DNA of 64,000 bases from Prorocentrum cordatum (GCA_963575745.1 CAUYUJ010004558.1:300291-364290), one strand, 5' to 3'; counted from the stretch's first letter, positions 9,986 through 22,603 are shown. Made by a program: numbers and translations. Notes: generated by a model from the sequence alone, not told the origin.

Positions 9986-10474
9986 GTTTTCCACCACCAC
10001 CACCAGCATACGTTGGAGGGGGGAAGGAGGAGGACGAGGAGGGCAAGGACGGACAGGACAGGACATCCGCATCTAGAGGGTCAACGTCAACACACCTAGA
10101 CTGGTGCCTTGGGCGCGTCTGGCAAAATCCCCTGCGCTAAGGTAGTACGCCGCGCGCCCCATACTTGTCCTGGTGCGGGCAGGGGGCATACCCCGAAGCT
10201 TTAAGGGGGCGAGCTCCGAGGTGGCCCCGTAAGAGCGGTTCGCTGATTAAGACGAGTCCCTCGGGTCAGCGCGAGGGGAACAACTACTGGCCAGTTCGCG
10301 TGCCCTCCCTCTCTGGGGGGACGCGCCGGCGAACAGGGCTCCCAAGTAGGGGGGTCCCTGAGCCTTTCTTTAATGGAGGAGGAGGAGGAGGAGGAGGAGG
10401 AGGAGGAGGAGGAGAAGGAGGAGGAGGAGGAGGACCCCCTCCCCCTCCAACTCCTGGTGGTGGTGGTGGAAAAC
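9986..10474. repeat. Inverted repeat pair bracketing a GGA tract, MITE-like
   Basis: The left arm 9986-10023 (GTTTTCCACCACCACCACCA … TTGGAGGGGGG) matches the reverse complement of 10435-10474. The ~410-bp interior contains a GGA tract at 10374-10432 beside the right arm. It could be a small inverted-repeat element. No target duplication was identified. Confidence 0.5.
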
Positions 10475-10479
10475 AAGCT

Positions 10480-12020
10480 TATCAGATCACCTTCGCGCAC
10501 TCATGGGCGATGGCGCACGCCTTCCATCGGCGGCGAGCGCGGGGGGGAAATGGAGAAGGAGAAGGCCCTCTCAGCAAGCGGCGGGATTTCTCAGACGCCA
10601 TCGCGCCTTCCGAGACGTGTTGTTCTGTCTTCGGGGAGGGCTTAGCAAACTTCTCAGAGGACCGGGGGACTTCCGAACCTTCTGGGGAGGCATCCTTCTC
10701 ACTTCCCGCCCTCGCTCGCTCGCCGCCGATTCAAGCCGCCGCTAAAATGCTGGGTCGATGAATCATGTGATTCTCGTGCCACGAGTGGCGCCAGGGTGAT
10801 TCTAACGAGCCCCAACACTCTCCCAACCGCTCTTCCCGTCCTAGATCCTAGTCATCATCCTTTTCATCCTCATCCTCTCCATCATTCTTGCGATGCCAAT
10901 GCAGCCAACCTTTTTGGCTCAAAAGTGAAGGTCGGCGATCCCGGGGACCAACGTCATTGCAACTGCTTCCTCCGAACACCACATCTTTCGTCGCGCCGTT
11001 ATGCTTCTGACTGTGATTCACAGCTTACTCGCAAGGACTGGGACACACGCTCTTTGACATCATTTGTCGCGTACTGCCCCCTTCCAATTTCCGAACACAT
11101 CACATGGCACATCCCAGATTGGGGAATGAATTATGCAACTCAACTGGCCTACTGCTCCTGGTGGTGCCTGACGTAACAGACATTCACTCCCGACATTTGG
11201 TCCTGTTTCACCAATGGTTTGGAATACACGCCTTCGCTTCGCAATTTCATCGTGAATCTCATTCCTACGCTCATGAACTCTCCGCATTGCAGGCATAAAC
11301 GATAATACTAAACGTGGTCCGTTGTGCAGCCGACGCACCATTGCCTGCCTCAGCACTGTCTACCCGCTCTCTCTGCTCAGTGGCCTGCACTGATTGAAAC
11401 GGTCGTCATTAACGAAACAATTGTCTAACAATGTCGCTGCATATAACTGTAGAATCATTACGACGTCGACTGCCGATGATCATTGCCGTAATTACAATCC
11501 ACGGTCTTCAGAACACCGCTTACCACATCCCGATCGCCGACCGCAAGACGATCAAGACAGGCCACGGCCGCGGCACAGCGCCATGCCTTCGAAATCGGGA
11601 TCTAACTCGCAATGTACATTGCCGAGGTGCCATGCTAAGCAACACGCCTTTCTGCGCACTCCACCCGTGTAGCCTGGTGACCCAGGTGTTGTCGCAATTG
11701 CCGCAGGGAGTGAACTGCCCCGTCGCCTAGCGCAACGCTCCCACTTGTATTTTGCTGTCGTTATCGCAATCTGGTTCAAGGACGTGGGCTGAGACAAACT
11801 GCACCCAAAGCGTGCATGAACACGCGACACGCCATGAGAAACACGACAACAATCAATGGCAACACATCAAACTAATGAGAATCCGCTGCCGCGTTTGCAT
11901 CGGTTGGTGTGTCGAGCAATTGGGTTCTTCTCCGGTTCAATATTGCCTAATGGGGATCATGCTAGTACGTGTAGTTGAAAGAAGCAGATGGGTCGGGGTC
12001 ATTCCCCGCCAGCGTTCCTC
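10480..12020. other. No gene recognised; degenerate leader-like motif at 10902-10926
   Basis: Moderate-GC DNA. The only notable item is CAGCCAACCTTTTTGGCTCA with AAAG following, a loose match to the spliced leader preceded by CATCCT-type repeats. No convincing frame follows it. Confidence 0.35.
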
Positions 12021-12027
12021 GGGTTTG

Positions 12028-13020
12028 CCTGTGCAATGCCGAGAAATGCAAAGCAACGTCAAGCAGCGCCACAATATGCCACGCAATGCCGAGAAATGCC
12101 TAGCAAATTCAAGCAACGTCGAGAAATGCAAAGCACTGCAACGCATCGCAAAACAATGCCAAGCAAACCCAAACGATGTCAAGCAATACCAAGCAACGCC
12201 AAGCAACCACAAACAATGCAAAGCGATGCACGGCAATGCAAGGAAGGGCAAGACAGCCAATGTCAGGCAACGCCAAGCAACACCAAGCAATGCCAAACAG
12301 ACGCGAAGACATGCCTTCACCCGGGTTGCGCGTGCAGTGTCGCGCAATAGCGGTCAACGCCAAGCAGCACTACGCAAGGTCAAGGGACGGCAAACCACGC
12401 CAAACAACGCCGCTAATCCATGCCTCGCAAAGCCAAGCAGTGCCACAGAACGCAAGGCAGCCCAGCAGCGCCGAGAACTGCCAAACAATGTCGAGCAGCG
12501 TCAAGCAACTCGAAACACTGCGAAGCAATGAGGGACGTGTCTCGCAATGCTAAGCTAGGCCCGCATCCCAGTCATACAAAGCAGCGCCAATCTCGATGAC
12601 GACCTGCCCCAACAATGCCGAGCAATGCCAAGCAGCTCCAACCAATGCAAAGCCGCGCCAAGCAATGTCACGCAACGCCAAATAATATCAAGCAATGCCA
12701 AGAAAGACCAACCAGTGCCAAGCGCAATGCCCAGGGACGGACAACAATGCCAAACAACTACAACTAACGCCAAGCAATGCTGGGCAATGCCACGCGATGC
12801 CAAGCACCGCCATTGATTATCAAGCAATGCCAAGCACTGCCAAACAATCCCAAACCATGTCAAACAATACAAACCACTTCAAAGCAAGACCGAGCGATGC
12901 CGAGCAAGGGTAAGTAACGAAGCCAACAAATGCCAACCAGCGCCAAGAGATGCCAAGCACTACCAAGCAATACCACGCACTTCCAAGCTATGCCAAACAA
13001 CGCCAGGCAATGCTTGGCAC
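12028..13020 (+). repeat. Degenerate decamer tandem array (AGCAATGCCA type)
   Basis: About 1 kb of imperfect ~10-bp units of the form AGCAAYGCCA. A short continuation occurs at 13205-13330 after an unrelated stretch, and a same-strand continuation at 16495-16722. The array encodes open frames rich in Asn, Ala, Lys and Gln, which follow from its composition. Confidence 0.85.
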
Positions 13021-13204
13021 TGTATTGCTCAAAACTGCTTCACACTATGGTAGAATAAGGCCTCTGTATATAATTCTTTTCGCGCCAAATTCTTTCCACA
13101 ATTAGGCGTTGCCTGAATTTTTCTTCCTTGTTAGTGGCAGAAACAAGTGAATGAGGGCCCTGGGCCGAAAGCGGCCCTCGGCGATACTCGGGGTTGCCAC
13201 CAGT

Positions 13205-13330
13205 GTCCTGTGCAACGCCAAGCAACGCCACGCAACAACCAATAACGCAACGCAATGTCAAGCAATGCCACACATGCGAAGCAATACAAATACTCGGGTC
13301 CAAGCAGCGATCCCACGCAATGCCGATTCA
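13205..13330 (+). repeat. Decamer array continuation (left of composite insert)
   Basis: Units such as CAACGCCAAGCAACGCCA resume here just before the composite inverted repeat starts. The ~185 bp between this and the main array has no recognisable feature. Confidence 0.75.
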
Positions 13331-13404
13331 TGGGACGCAGAAGGACATACGAGTACGATGTGTCCTCCTTGGAAGCGTGCGCCCGACCCGCACATGTCGG
13401 ATGT

Positions 13405-14490
13405 TGTGGGGTGAGATTGCAATGAAAAGAATACCCCCCACCGGGAAATCGGTTTCAGTTTCGCGTTCGTGTCGTGCGTGCGGGCGAGGCGAAGCTGCGC
13501 GTGATCCTCCTGTAGCTAGGCCGAAGTAGGAGCGAAATCCCGTTTCCCGTCCGACGGTGGCCGGGAGGTGTCCCAACTGGGCCGGGCGGTGTCCCGGGTG
13601 TCCTGGGTGTCAGTAGGAGCGAAAGTCCGTTTCACGTCCGCCGGTGGCCGGGAGGTGTCCCAGTTGGGCCGGGCGGTGTCCCGGGTGTCCCGGGCGTCCC
13701 GGCGCTAACGCATGTCGCTAGTGAGATCGATAGTGAGATCAATAGTGAGATCGATAGTGAGGTCGACAGGTGTCCCGTGGTATCCCGTTGAACGAGATCG
13801 ATAATGAGATCGATAATGAGATCGGTACTGAATCGATGTGGAGCCCCGAGGTGTACCGTGGTGTCCCGTTAAGTGAGATCCATAATGAGATCGACAAAAG
13901 TCCTGTGGTGTCCCGTGGTGTCCAATTGAGTGAGATCGATAATGAGATCGATGTGGTGTCCCGAAGTGTCCCGTGCTGTCCCGTGGTGTCCTAAGGTGTC
14001 CCGTTGAGTGAGATCGATCGTGAGATCGATAGTCAGACCGATTGTGAGATCGAGAGGTGTCCCGCGGTGTCCCGTTGACTGAGATCGATAATGAGATCGA
14101 TAGTGAGATCGACAAGTTTCCCGTGGTGTCCAGTCGTGCCCCGTTGAATGAGATCGATAGTGAAATCGATTGAGTCAGATGTTGGTTCCCCCCTCCCTCT
14201 CCCCGCCCCCCCACAATCTCCTTATCACCCGAAAGGTGGTCGTATAGGTCGGAGGTGAGGGGGTGAGATCGAAGTGGAACGGAGAGCCCCCCTACCGGGA
14301 AATCGGTTTCGGCTTCGTGTTCGTGCGTGCCGTGCGTGCGGGCGAGGCGAAGCTGCGTGGGCGGGCGAGAGGAAAGTCTTCTGTGGCTGAGGCGCGGCCG
14401 GACCAAATGATTCCCTTCCGGCAACCGGTGCCGCGCGGTGTCCCGCCGGTGTCCCGCCGGTGTCCCACCGGTGTCCCGTCGGTGTCCCGT

Positions 14491-14543
<53 letters not shown>

Positions 14544-15154
14544 TTGATGACGATGATGATGGTGATGATGGGCATTGTGGTGATGATAATGGTGACAAAA
14601 AGATGATGATGGTGATGATGCTGATGTTGCGGATGATGATGATGGTGTCCCGGTGATAATGGTGATGATGGTGATCATAATAATGTTGATGATGATGTTG
14701 ATGATGATGACGATGATGGTGTCCCGGTGATGATGATGTTGATGGTGTCCAGATGATGATGGTGATGATGAGGTTGATGATGATGCTGTTGATGTTGATG
14801 ACGATGATGATGGTGATGATGATGGTGTCCCGATGATGATGATGTTGATGATGATGGTGTCCCGGTGATGGTGCTGATGATGAGGATAATGCTGAGGTGC
14901 CTATGATGATTTTGATGATGGTGGCCCGATGATGATGATGCTGATGTTGATGATGATGGTGTCCCGATGATGATGATGGTGATGATGATGATGATGGTGA
15001 CGATGATGGTGTCCCGATGATGATGATGGTGATGATGATGTTGATGATGATGGTGATGAGGTGGTGATGATGATGATGGTGCCCCGATGATGATGATGAT
15101 GATGATGACGACGATGATGATGATGATGTTCATGACGTTGATGCCGATGATGTC

Positions 15155-15189
<35 letters not shown>

Positions 15190-16478
15190 CGTTGATTGTG
15201 AAATCGATTGTGATATCGATAGTGAGACCGAATGTGATATCGATCGTGAGATCGATAGTGAGATCGATAGTGAGATCGATTGTGAGATCGGTAGTCAGAT
15301 CGATCGTGAGATCGATCGAATGAAATAGATCGTGTGAGATCGATTGTGATATCGATCGAGTGAGATCGATCGAGCGAGACCGATAGTGAGATCGATAGTG
15401 AGATCGATAGTGAGACCGATCGAGTGAGACATTGGTTCCTCCCCCCCCCGAACCTCCTTCTCACCCGAAGGGTGGTCGTATAGGTAGTATACCAATCCTG
15501 TAGTTTATTGCTTCCCGCGCGGTATGGCCAGAAAGCGCCCGCCATGGAGCTTATACTATAAGATTTCTTGGCGCGTGCGTCGCCCATGGGGGGGTGACGA
15601 ACACATAGTCTTACCTATACGACCACTCGTCGGGTGATAAGGAGGTTGTGGGGGGGGAGAGGGGGGGGAACCAACATCTGAGTCAATCGATCTCACTCAA
15701 CGGGACACCACGGGACACCACGGGACACCACAGGACACCGCGGGACACCTCTCGATCTCACTATCGGTCTCACTGTCGATCTCACTATCGATCTCACTCA
15801 ACGGGACACCACGGGACAACACGGGACACCTCGGGACACCACATCGATCTCACTATCGATCTTACTTAACAGGAAACCACGGGACACCACGGGACACCTG
15901 TCGATCTCATTATCGATCTCACTATCGATCTCACTTTTTGTGACACCACGGGTCACCTCGGGGCACCACATCGATCTCAATATCGATCTCACTCAACGGG
16001 ACACCACGGGACACCACGGGACACCACGGGACACCGCGGGACACCGCGGGCCCCCGCCGGACGGACTGACGGACGGACGGGGGAGCATCATTTGTCTTGA
16101 CTTCGCCCTAGCAACGGCGGACACCACGGGACACCACGGGACACCGCGGGACACCGCGAGCCACCGCTGGACGGACGGACGGACGGGGAAGAATCATTTG
16201 TCTTGACTTCGCCCTGGCAACGGCGGTCACCACGGGACACCACGGGACACCACAGGACATCACGGGACACCGCGGGCCACCGCCGGACGGACTGACAGAC
16301 GGACGGACGGGGGATAATCATTTGTCTTGACTTCGCCCTAGCAACGGCGGGTTCAGTCCTCTCGCGCGCCCACGCAGCTTCGCCTCGCCCGCACGCACGA
16401 CACGAACGAAACAAAACGAGTTCCCGGTTGGGGGTCTCCGTTCCACTGCGATCTCACCCCCAACCTCCGACTATGTTG
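13405..16478. repeat. 3-kb composite element built of inverted modules
   Basis: A ~100-bp module (ending-type motif GTGCGGGCGAGGCGAAGCTG) occurs at 13405-13505 and 14255-14370 (plus) and inverted at 16375-16478, so the ends are inverted repeats. Inside, a second module with CACCCG then GGTGGTCGTATAGGT occurs at 14214-14250 and 15445-15486 (plus) and inverted at 15618-15655. The fill is GGTGTCCCGTGGTGTCCC-type and AGTGAGATCGAT-type tandem repeats on the left (13560-14172, 15196-15430), their complements on the right (15660-16290), and GAT units between. It interrupts a decamer array that has the same orientation on both sides. No coding sequence was recognised. Confidence 0.65.
14490..15195. 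repeat. GAT microsatellite within the composite
   Basis: About 700 bp of GAT units with periodic GGTGTCCCGATGATGATG interruptions, roughly every 50-75 bp. The GGTGTCCC motif is shared with the surrounding module repeats. Confidence 0.9.
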
Positions 16479-16494
16479 GGGTGACGCCGAATGA

Positions 16495-16722
16495 ACACCG
16501 AGCAATTTGAAGCAATGGTTATAAGCAATGACGAGCAATACAAGGCCCATACACTGCGAAAGAATGCCAAGCAACGCGAAGCAATGCCAAGCAACGTAAT
16601 GCAACGCGACTCAAATAGGTCCAACCAGTACCAGGCACAACTTCGCAGCGCCGAGCAACGCCACGCAAGACAAATCAATGCTGAGCAAAACCCAAGCAGC
16701 AATGCTTCGCAATCTCATCATT
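16495..16722 (+). repeat. Decamer array, right flank of composite
   Basis: AGCAATGCCA-type units in the same orientation as 12028-13330. Together they suggest one array split by insertion of the 13.4-16.5 kb composite. Confidence 0.75.
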
Positions 16723-16951
16723 GCCCTGCTCAGAACGTCTTAGAACTCCCCTGGAAGAAAGGAGGCCCCTCTGTGGGGTCTCGCCAGGTGCACTCTTTCG
16801 TCTCGCTCCTGGCGCCACAATGGCGGATGCCCCCCAACGCATCGAACCCAACACGTGTTCGCTCAAGAACTGCATCGAACCCAACATGCCTTCTATGGCC
16901 CGCCCAGCCCGCCTCCCCTGTCCGCTGGTCCCTCCTCATCCCCATAGGCTT

Positions 16952-17109
16952 GGGTCGGGCCTGTCCCCCTACAGGGGGATGTTGGACGACAGACAACAAG
17001 TAGTGGAACCATGCACCCAAAATGCTCAGAAATATGGCCAACAAATCGTCCCCGGACTATTTTTTGACTACTTCCGAACGTTCCCCCTGTGGAGGGACAG
17101 GCCCGACTT
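16952..17109 (+). mobile_element. MITE family A, copy 1 (~158 bp hairpin)
   Basis: The ends GGTCGGGCCTGTCCCCCTAC and GTGGAGGGACAGGCCCGAC are ~30-bp terminal inverted repeats, and each arm contains a small nested palindrome (CCCCCTACAGGGGG). Copies occur at 18914-19070 and 32718-32881. No coding capacity, so it is read as a non-autonomous inverted-repeat element. Confidence 0.75.
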
Positions 17110-17488
17110 GCCCACACGGGCCCCTCCCCTCGCCCCGCGACGCCCCCCTCCGAGTGCGGTGGCGGCTCCGCGCGGCAGCGCAGCTCAGTAAGCACTGCAG
17201 CGAGCGCCGCTCCTGCTCCCGCCGAGAGAGCACCACGCCGAGCCCTCCACAGCCGCCTAATTACCCCAAGCCCAGCAGGCTGGACCGCGCGAGGCACCCG
17301 ATGGGATGCGGCAGAGGGAGAGGAGAAGTGAGGAGCACGAGGAGCAGCAGCAGGGCACCGAGGAGACCACGAGTGCGAAGGGCAGAGAGGAGCCCGGCAG
17401 AGTCGACAGCAAGACCAGTGTTCTCCCGGGGCAGTGTCTTCCCTCGTGCACGCATCCTCCTGCCAAGGTTTCCTGCGCAGGTTCTGCA

Positions 17489-17490
17489 CA

Positions 17491-17521
<31 letters not shown>

Positions 17522-18240
17522 CCAACTCCACTGCTGCGAGCATCGGCTGCGCTTGTCGTTGACGCAGTTGCGGCACTATCCTCCTCTTGTGCGCCCTCCC
17601 AGCCCCCCATCCTCATGAATCCTCGTCCGCACCATCCCGCTTGCAGCTCACTCCTTCTCCAACTCCGCGCGAACGCTAACATGGGTCTGACGTTCAGGCC
17701 TCCCGTTCGCATGCTGCGGACAAGAAAGCGGCACACGGCTCGGGCTGCCAAGGCCGTCCTCCTCCTCCTCCTCCTCCTCCTCCTCCTCCTCCTCCTCCTC
17801 CTCCTCCCCACTCGTTCCTCGCTCCTCCTCCGGCACCTTCCTCCCCATCCCCGCAAGGAGGCGCAACGGCGGAGGGGGGGCGCACCCCGCACATCGAGCA
17901 CGTGGCCGCGACCTGCCTGACTGCAACCAGCTGCCCGCCTCCCCTGGGCCCGCAGGAGGGCACGCGACGGGGGGGCGGGAGGAGGCGGCAAGAGCGGAGA
18001 GGATGCTGCAGCGAGAGGTGGAGCGCGGACAGTGCTGAATGACATGCGCATTTCGTGTCCTCCTCCTCCTTCCTCCTCCTTCCTCCTCCTCATCTTCCTC
18101 CTCCTGCTCTTCCTCCTCCTCTTCCTGCTCCTCCTCCCCCTCCTCCTCCCTCCTCCTCTTTCTGCTCCTCCTCCTCCTCTTCCCCCTCCTCCTCCTCCTC
18201 CTCCTCCTCCTCCTCCTCCTCCTCCTCCTCCTCCTCTTTC
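17489..18240. repeat. CA tract and two CTC microsatellites in GC-rich DNA
   Basis: CA units at 17489-17522, CTC at 17757-17812 and CTC at 18057-18240. The DNA between them has several long open frames made only of low-complexity residues, and no exon was recognised. Confidence 0.85.
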
Positions 18241-18354
18241 TGCTCGACGCCTGAGCGCCTCCCTCCACCATGCATCGAAGGGCCTGCGATCCGAAACGGG
18301 CGGTTTTTTTTCTAAACGGAGCAGCGCCTGGGCCGCGACCTGAAAAGCGCTCGC

Positions 18355-18850
<496 letters not shown>

Positions 18851-18913
18851 GCTGCGCAGACGGATTTGGCCGCGGTCACCGTGTCGACGTGTCGCTTGCA
18901 GCCGCTCCAGGAC

Positions 18914-19070
18914 TTAGGTCGGGCCTGTCCCCCTACAGGGGGATTTTGGACGAAGAATAAAACACAGTCGAACAATACCCCAAACATATTCAGAAATAAA
19001 AGGATCGTCCCCATAATATGTTTGAACTATGTTTGAACATTCCTCCTGTAGAGAGACAGGTCCGACTTAA
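18914..19070 (+). mobile_element. MITE family A, copy 2
   Basis: Ends TTAGGTCGGGCCTGTCCCCC and GAGACAGGTCCGACTTAA. The interior aligns with copy 1 (CATATTCAGAAATA versus AATGCTCAGAAATA). The terminal TTA…TAA suggests a TTAA or TA target, unproven. Confidence 0.75.
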
Positions 19071-19286
19071 TGCTGGTCTACGGTGTGCTTGGGCTTGAGC
19101 GGATTTGTCGCGCGCGGCACTACGAACTTCAGAGACCAAGTTGTTTCAATGCTATCAAGCGCGGGCCCAAACTCAACACTACGTCGCCCGACAACGACTT
19201 AAGCATGACCCCGTCAAACCGATTCTGACAACTGGACTCAGATCGTTTTCCTGGTGCCAGGTGTCGGTATACCTGTGACGCTATCT

Positions 19287-22015
19287 AATCCGCCGACCCC
19301 TTGGGGATCATCGGCGTGTGAGATGCTTCCCCCTCCCCAAACCCCCCCCCCGGGAGCCTGGTCCGGTCGATTTGGAGGGGGGGGGGGGGTCCGGGACGAG
19401 CGATCCACGGGGCTTTTCCTGGCCCACGAGGGCCTCAAGACGGGCCACGAAGCCCCCAAGAGGCTTCCAAGACGGCCCACGAAGGCTCCGAGACGCCAAA
19501 CGACCGCTCCAAGACGCCCACGATGGCCCCAAGACGGGCCAAGAGGTCTCCAAGACGGCTTGAGGTCCCAAATGAGCTTCCCAAGAGGGCCCAAAGAGTC
19601 TAAAATTGCTGATTTTCCAGAGTGTTTTTCGATGTTTTTTCCTGTTCCGCCTTTCCGGCTTCCCGACGCTTCAAGACGCGCGACGAGGCCCCAAAGATAG
19701 CCCCAAGATGGCCCAAGAGTCCCCCAAGATGGCCTCCAGACGGCCCAAGACGGCCCCAAGACGGCCCAAGAGGTCCCCAAGACGGCCCAAGAGGGCCGAT
19801 TTGAAGGGGGGGGGGTCCGGGACGAGCGATCCACGGGGCTTTTCCTGGCCCAAGAGGGCCTCAAGACGGGCCACGAAGCCCCCAAGAGGCTTCCAAGACG
19901 GCCCACGAAGGCTCCGAGACGCCAAACGACCGCTCCAAGACGCCCACGATGGCCCCAAGACGGGCCAAGAGGTCTCCAAGACGGCCTTGAGGTCCCAATG
20001 AGCTTCCCAAGAAGGCCCAAAGAGTCTAAAATTGCTGATTTTCCAGAGTGTTTTTCGATGTTTTTTGCTTTTCCGCCTTTCCGGCTTCCCGACGCTCCAA
20101 GACGCGCGAAGAGGCCCCAAAGATAGCCCCAAGATGGCCCAAGACTCCCCCAAGACGGCCTCCAGACGGCCCAAGACGGCCCCAAGACGGCCCAAGAGGT
20201 CCCCAAGACGGCCCAAGAGGGCCGATTTGGAGGGGGGGGGGTCCGGGACGAGCGATCCACGGAGCTTTTCCTGGCCCAAGAGGGCCTCAAGACGGGCCAC
20301 GAAGCCCCCAAGAGGCTTCCAAGACGGCCCACGAAGGCTCCGAGACGCCAAACGACCGCTCCAAGACGCCCACGATGGCCCCAAGACGGGCCAAGAGGTC
20401 TCCAAGACGGCCTTGAGGTCCCAAATGAGCTTCCCAAGAAGGCCCAAAGAGTCTAAAATTGCTGATTTTCCAGAGTGTTTTTCAATGTTTTTTCCTTTTC
20501 CGCCTTTCCGGCTTCCCGACGCTCCAAGACGCGCGAAGAGGCCCCAAAGATAGCCCCAAGATGGCCCAAGAGTCCCCCAAGACGGCCTCCAGACAGCCCA
20601 AGACGGCCCCAAGACGGCCCAAGAGGCCCCAAGACGGCCCAAGAGAGCCGATTTGGAGGTGGGGAGGGGTCCGGGACGAGCGATCCACGAGGCTTTTCCT
20701 GGCCCAAGAGGGCCTCAAGACGGGCCACGAAGCCCCCAAGAGGCCTCCAAGACGGCCCACGAAGGCTCCGAGACGCCAAACGACCGCTCCAAGACGCCCA
20801 CGATGGCCCCAAGACGGGCCAAGAGGTCTCCAAGACAGCCTTGAGGTCCCAAATGAGCTTCCCAAGAGGGCCCAAAGAGTCTAAAATTGCTGATTTTCCA
20901 GAGTGTTTTTTGATGTTTTTTGCTTTTCCGCCTTTCTGGCTTCCCGACGCTCCAAGACGCGCGAAGAGGCCCCAAAGATAGCCCCAAGATGGCCCAAGAG
21001 TCCCCCAAGACGGCCTCCAGACGGCCCAAGACGGCCCCAAGACGGCCCAAGAGGTCCCCAAGACGGCCCAAGAGGGCCGATTTGGAGGTGGGGAGGGGTC
21101 CGGGACGAGCGATCCACGGTGCTTTTCCTGGCCCAAGAGGGCCTCAAGACGGGCCACGAAGCCCCCAAGAGGCCTCCAAGACGGCCCACGAAGGCTCCGA
21201 GACGCCAAACGACCGCTCCAAGACGCCCACGATGGCCCCAAGACGGGCCAAGAGGTCTCCAAGACAGCCTTGAGGTCCCAAATGTGCCAAGAGGGCCCAA
21301 AGAGTCTAAAATTGCTGATTTTCCAGAGTGTTTTTCGATGTTTTTTGCTTTTCCGCCTTTCCGGCTTCCCGACGCTCCAAAACAGGCAAAGAGGCCCCAA
21401 AGATACCCCCAAGATGGCCCAAGAGTCTCCCAAGACGGCCTCCAGACGGCCCAAGACGGCCCCAAGACGGCCCAAGAGGTCACCAAGACGGCCCAAGAGG
21501 GCCGATTTGGAGGGGGGGAGGGGGCCGGGACGAGCGCAGCACGGCCGGGACGAGCGGTTCCAGGGCTTTTCCGGGCCCACGAGGGCCTCAAGACGGGCCA
21601 AGAAGGCTCCAAGAGGCCTCCAAGACGGCCCACGCAGGCTCCGAGACGCCAAACGACCCCTCCAAGACGCCCAAGATGGCCCCAAGACGGGCCAAGAGGT
21701 CTCCAAGGCGGCCCCCGAGGTCCCAAACAAGTCTCCCAAAAGGGCCCCAAGAGTCTAAAATTTGTGATTTCCATAGTGTTCTTCGATGTTTTTTGCTTTT
21801 CCGCCTTTCCCGCTTCCCAACGCTCCAAGACGCGCGAAGAGGCTCCAAAGATAGCCCCAAGATGGCCCAAGAGGCCCCCAAGACGGCCTCCAGACGGCCC
21901 AGGACGGCCCCAACACGGCCCAAGAGGTCCTCAAGACGGCCCAAGAAGGCTCCAAGACGGCACCAATAGGGGCCCAAGAGGGCGACCAAACATGTTGAAA
22001 CTCTAGTGTTCTGCC
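19287..22015 (+). repeat. Satellite-like element with fixed ends and ~426-bp internal units
   Basis: The 5' end begins AATCCGCCGACCCCTTGGGG and can fold into a hairpin (CGCCGA … TCGGCG). The 3' end is AAACTCTAGTGTTCTGCC. Between them, units begin at the CGATTTGGAGG motif at 19367, 19796, 20222, 20648, 21077 and 21502, spaced 425-429 bp. Each unit has CCAAGACGGCC-type ~18-bp subrepeats and a conserved AT-rich core (AAATTGCTGATTTTCCAGAG … GTTTTTTGCTTTTCCGCC). The unit length is near a multiple of three, so frames stay open on both strands for 300-430 codons. I do not treat them as genes. Confidence 0.85.
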
Positions 22016-22029
22016 GCGACCCATTCACG

Positions 22030-22115
22030 ACGTGAGGGGGGAGGAGGAGGAGGAGGAGGAGGAGGAGGAGGAGGACGAGGAGGAGGAGGAGGAGGAGGAG
22101 GAGGAGGAAGAGGAT
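22030..22115. repeat. GGA microsatellite
   Basis: Begins ~15 bp beyond the 3' end of the satellite-like element. From 22116 to 22603 no gene was recognised. Confidence 0.9.
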
Positions 22116-22603
22116 CTGGGCCCCCGCTGGCTCGCAGCGCAGGCCACTCCCGCAACGGGCCACTCGTGCACGTGGAACGAGGCCCCGCGGCAACGCCAGG
22201 GTCAGGCGCCCCACCTGCAGGATCCGAGCCTCGAGCTGTCTCAACGCAGTGGGGCCGCTCGGGCCAGGGGAGGATGAGGAGGAAGAGAAAGATAAGAAGG
22301 AGGAGGACAAAGAGGAGAAGGAACAGATGGCGACGACGACGACAGAACAATCCGAGGCCTTTTGGGGAGAGGGGGGCAAGGGGAGGCCTGGATGGCCAGA
22401 GGCCAGGGCCACCACACAGGACCACCTGGAAAGAAGGAAATCCGAGCTCGAGACACACTGTCAAGCAAACAACTTGCATGCATCTAGGGCCAGGTCGGGA
22501 ATCTCCTCCTACGGTCCTGCAGGCGGATTTGGAAGGAGAACTAACATTAGTCGACCGAAAAACACCAAAAATAATCCAGAAGGAGCAACAATCATTGGTC
22601 AAA

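Noticed and set aside
12028-13330. CRISPR-like array
   Set aside because: Units are contiguous and ~10 bp, with no unique spacers, and the genome is eukaryotic.
14225-15587. Long His-, Ile- or Ser-rich frames on the minus strand
   Set aside because: They translate GAT and AGTGAGATCGAT repeats.
19238-22006. Several 300-430 codon frames on both strands
   Set aside because: They follow from the stop-free 426-bp repeat, occur on both strands alike, and start and stop at repeat-unit differences.
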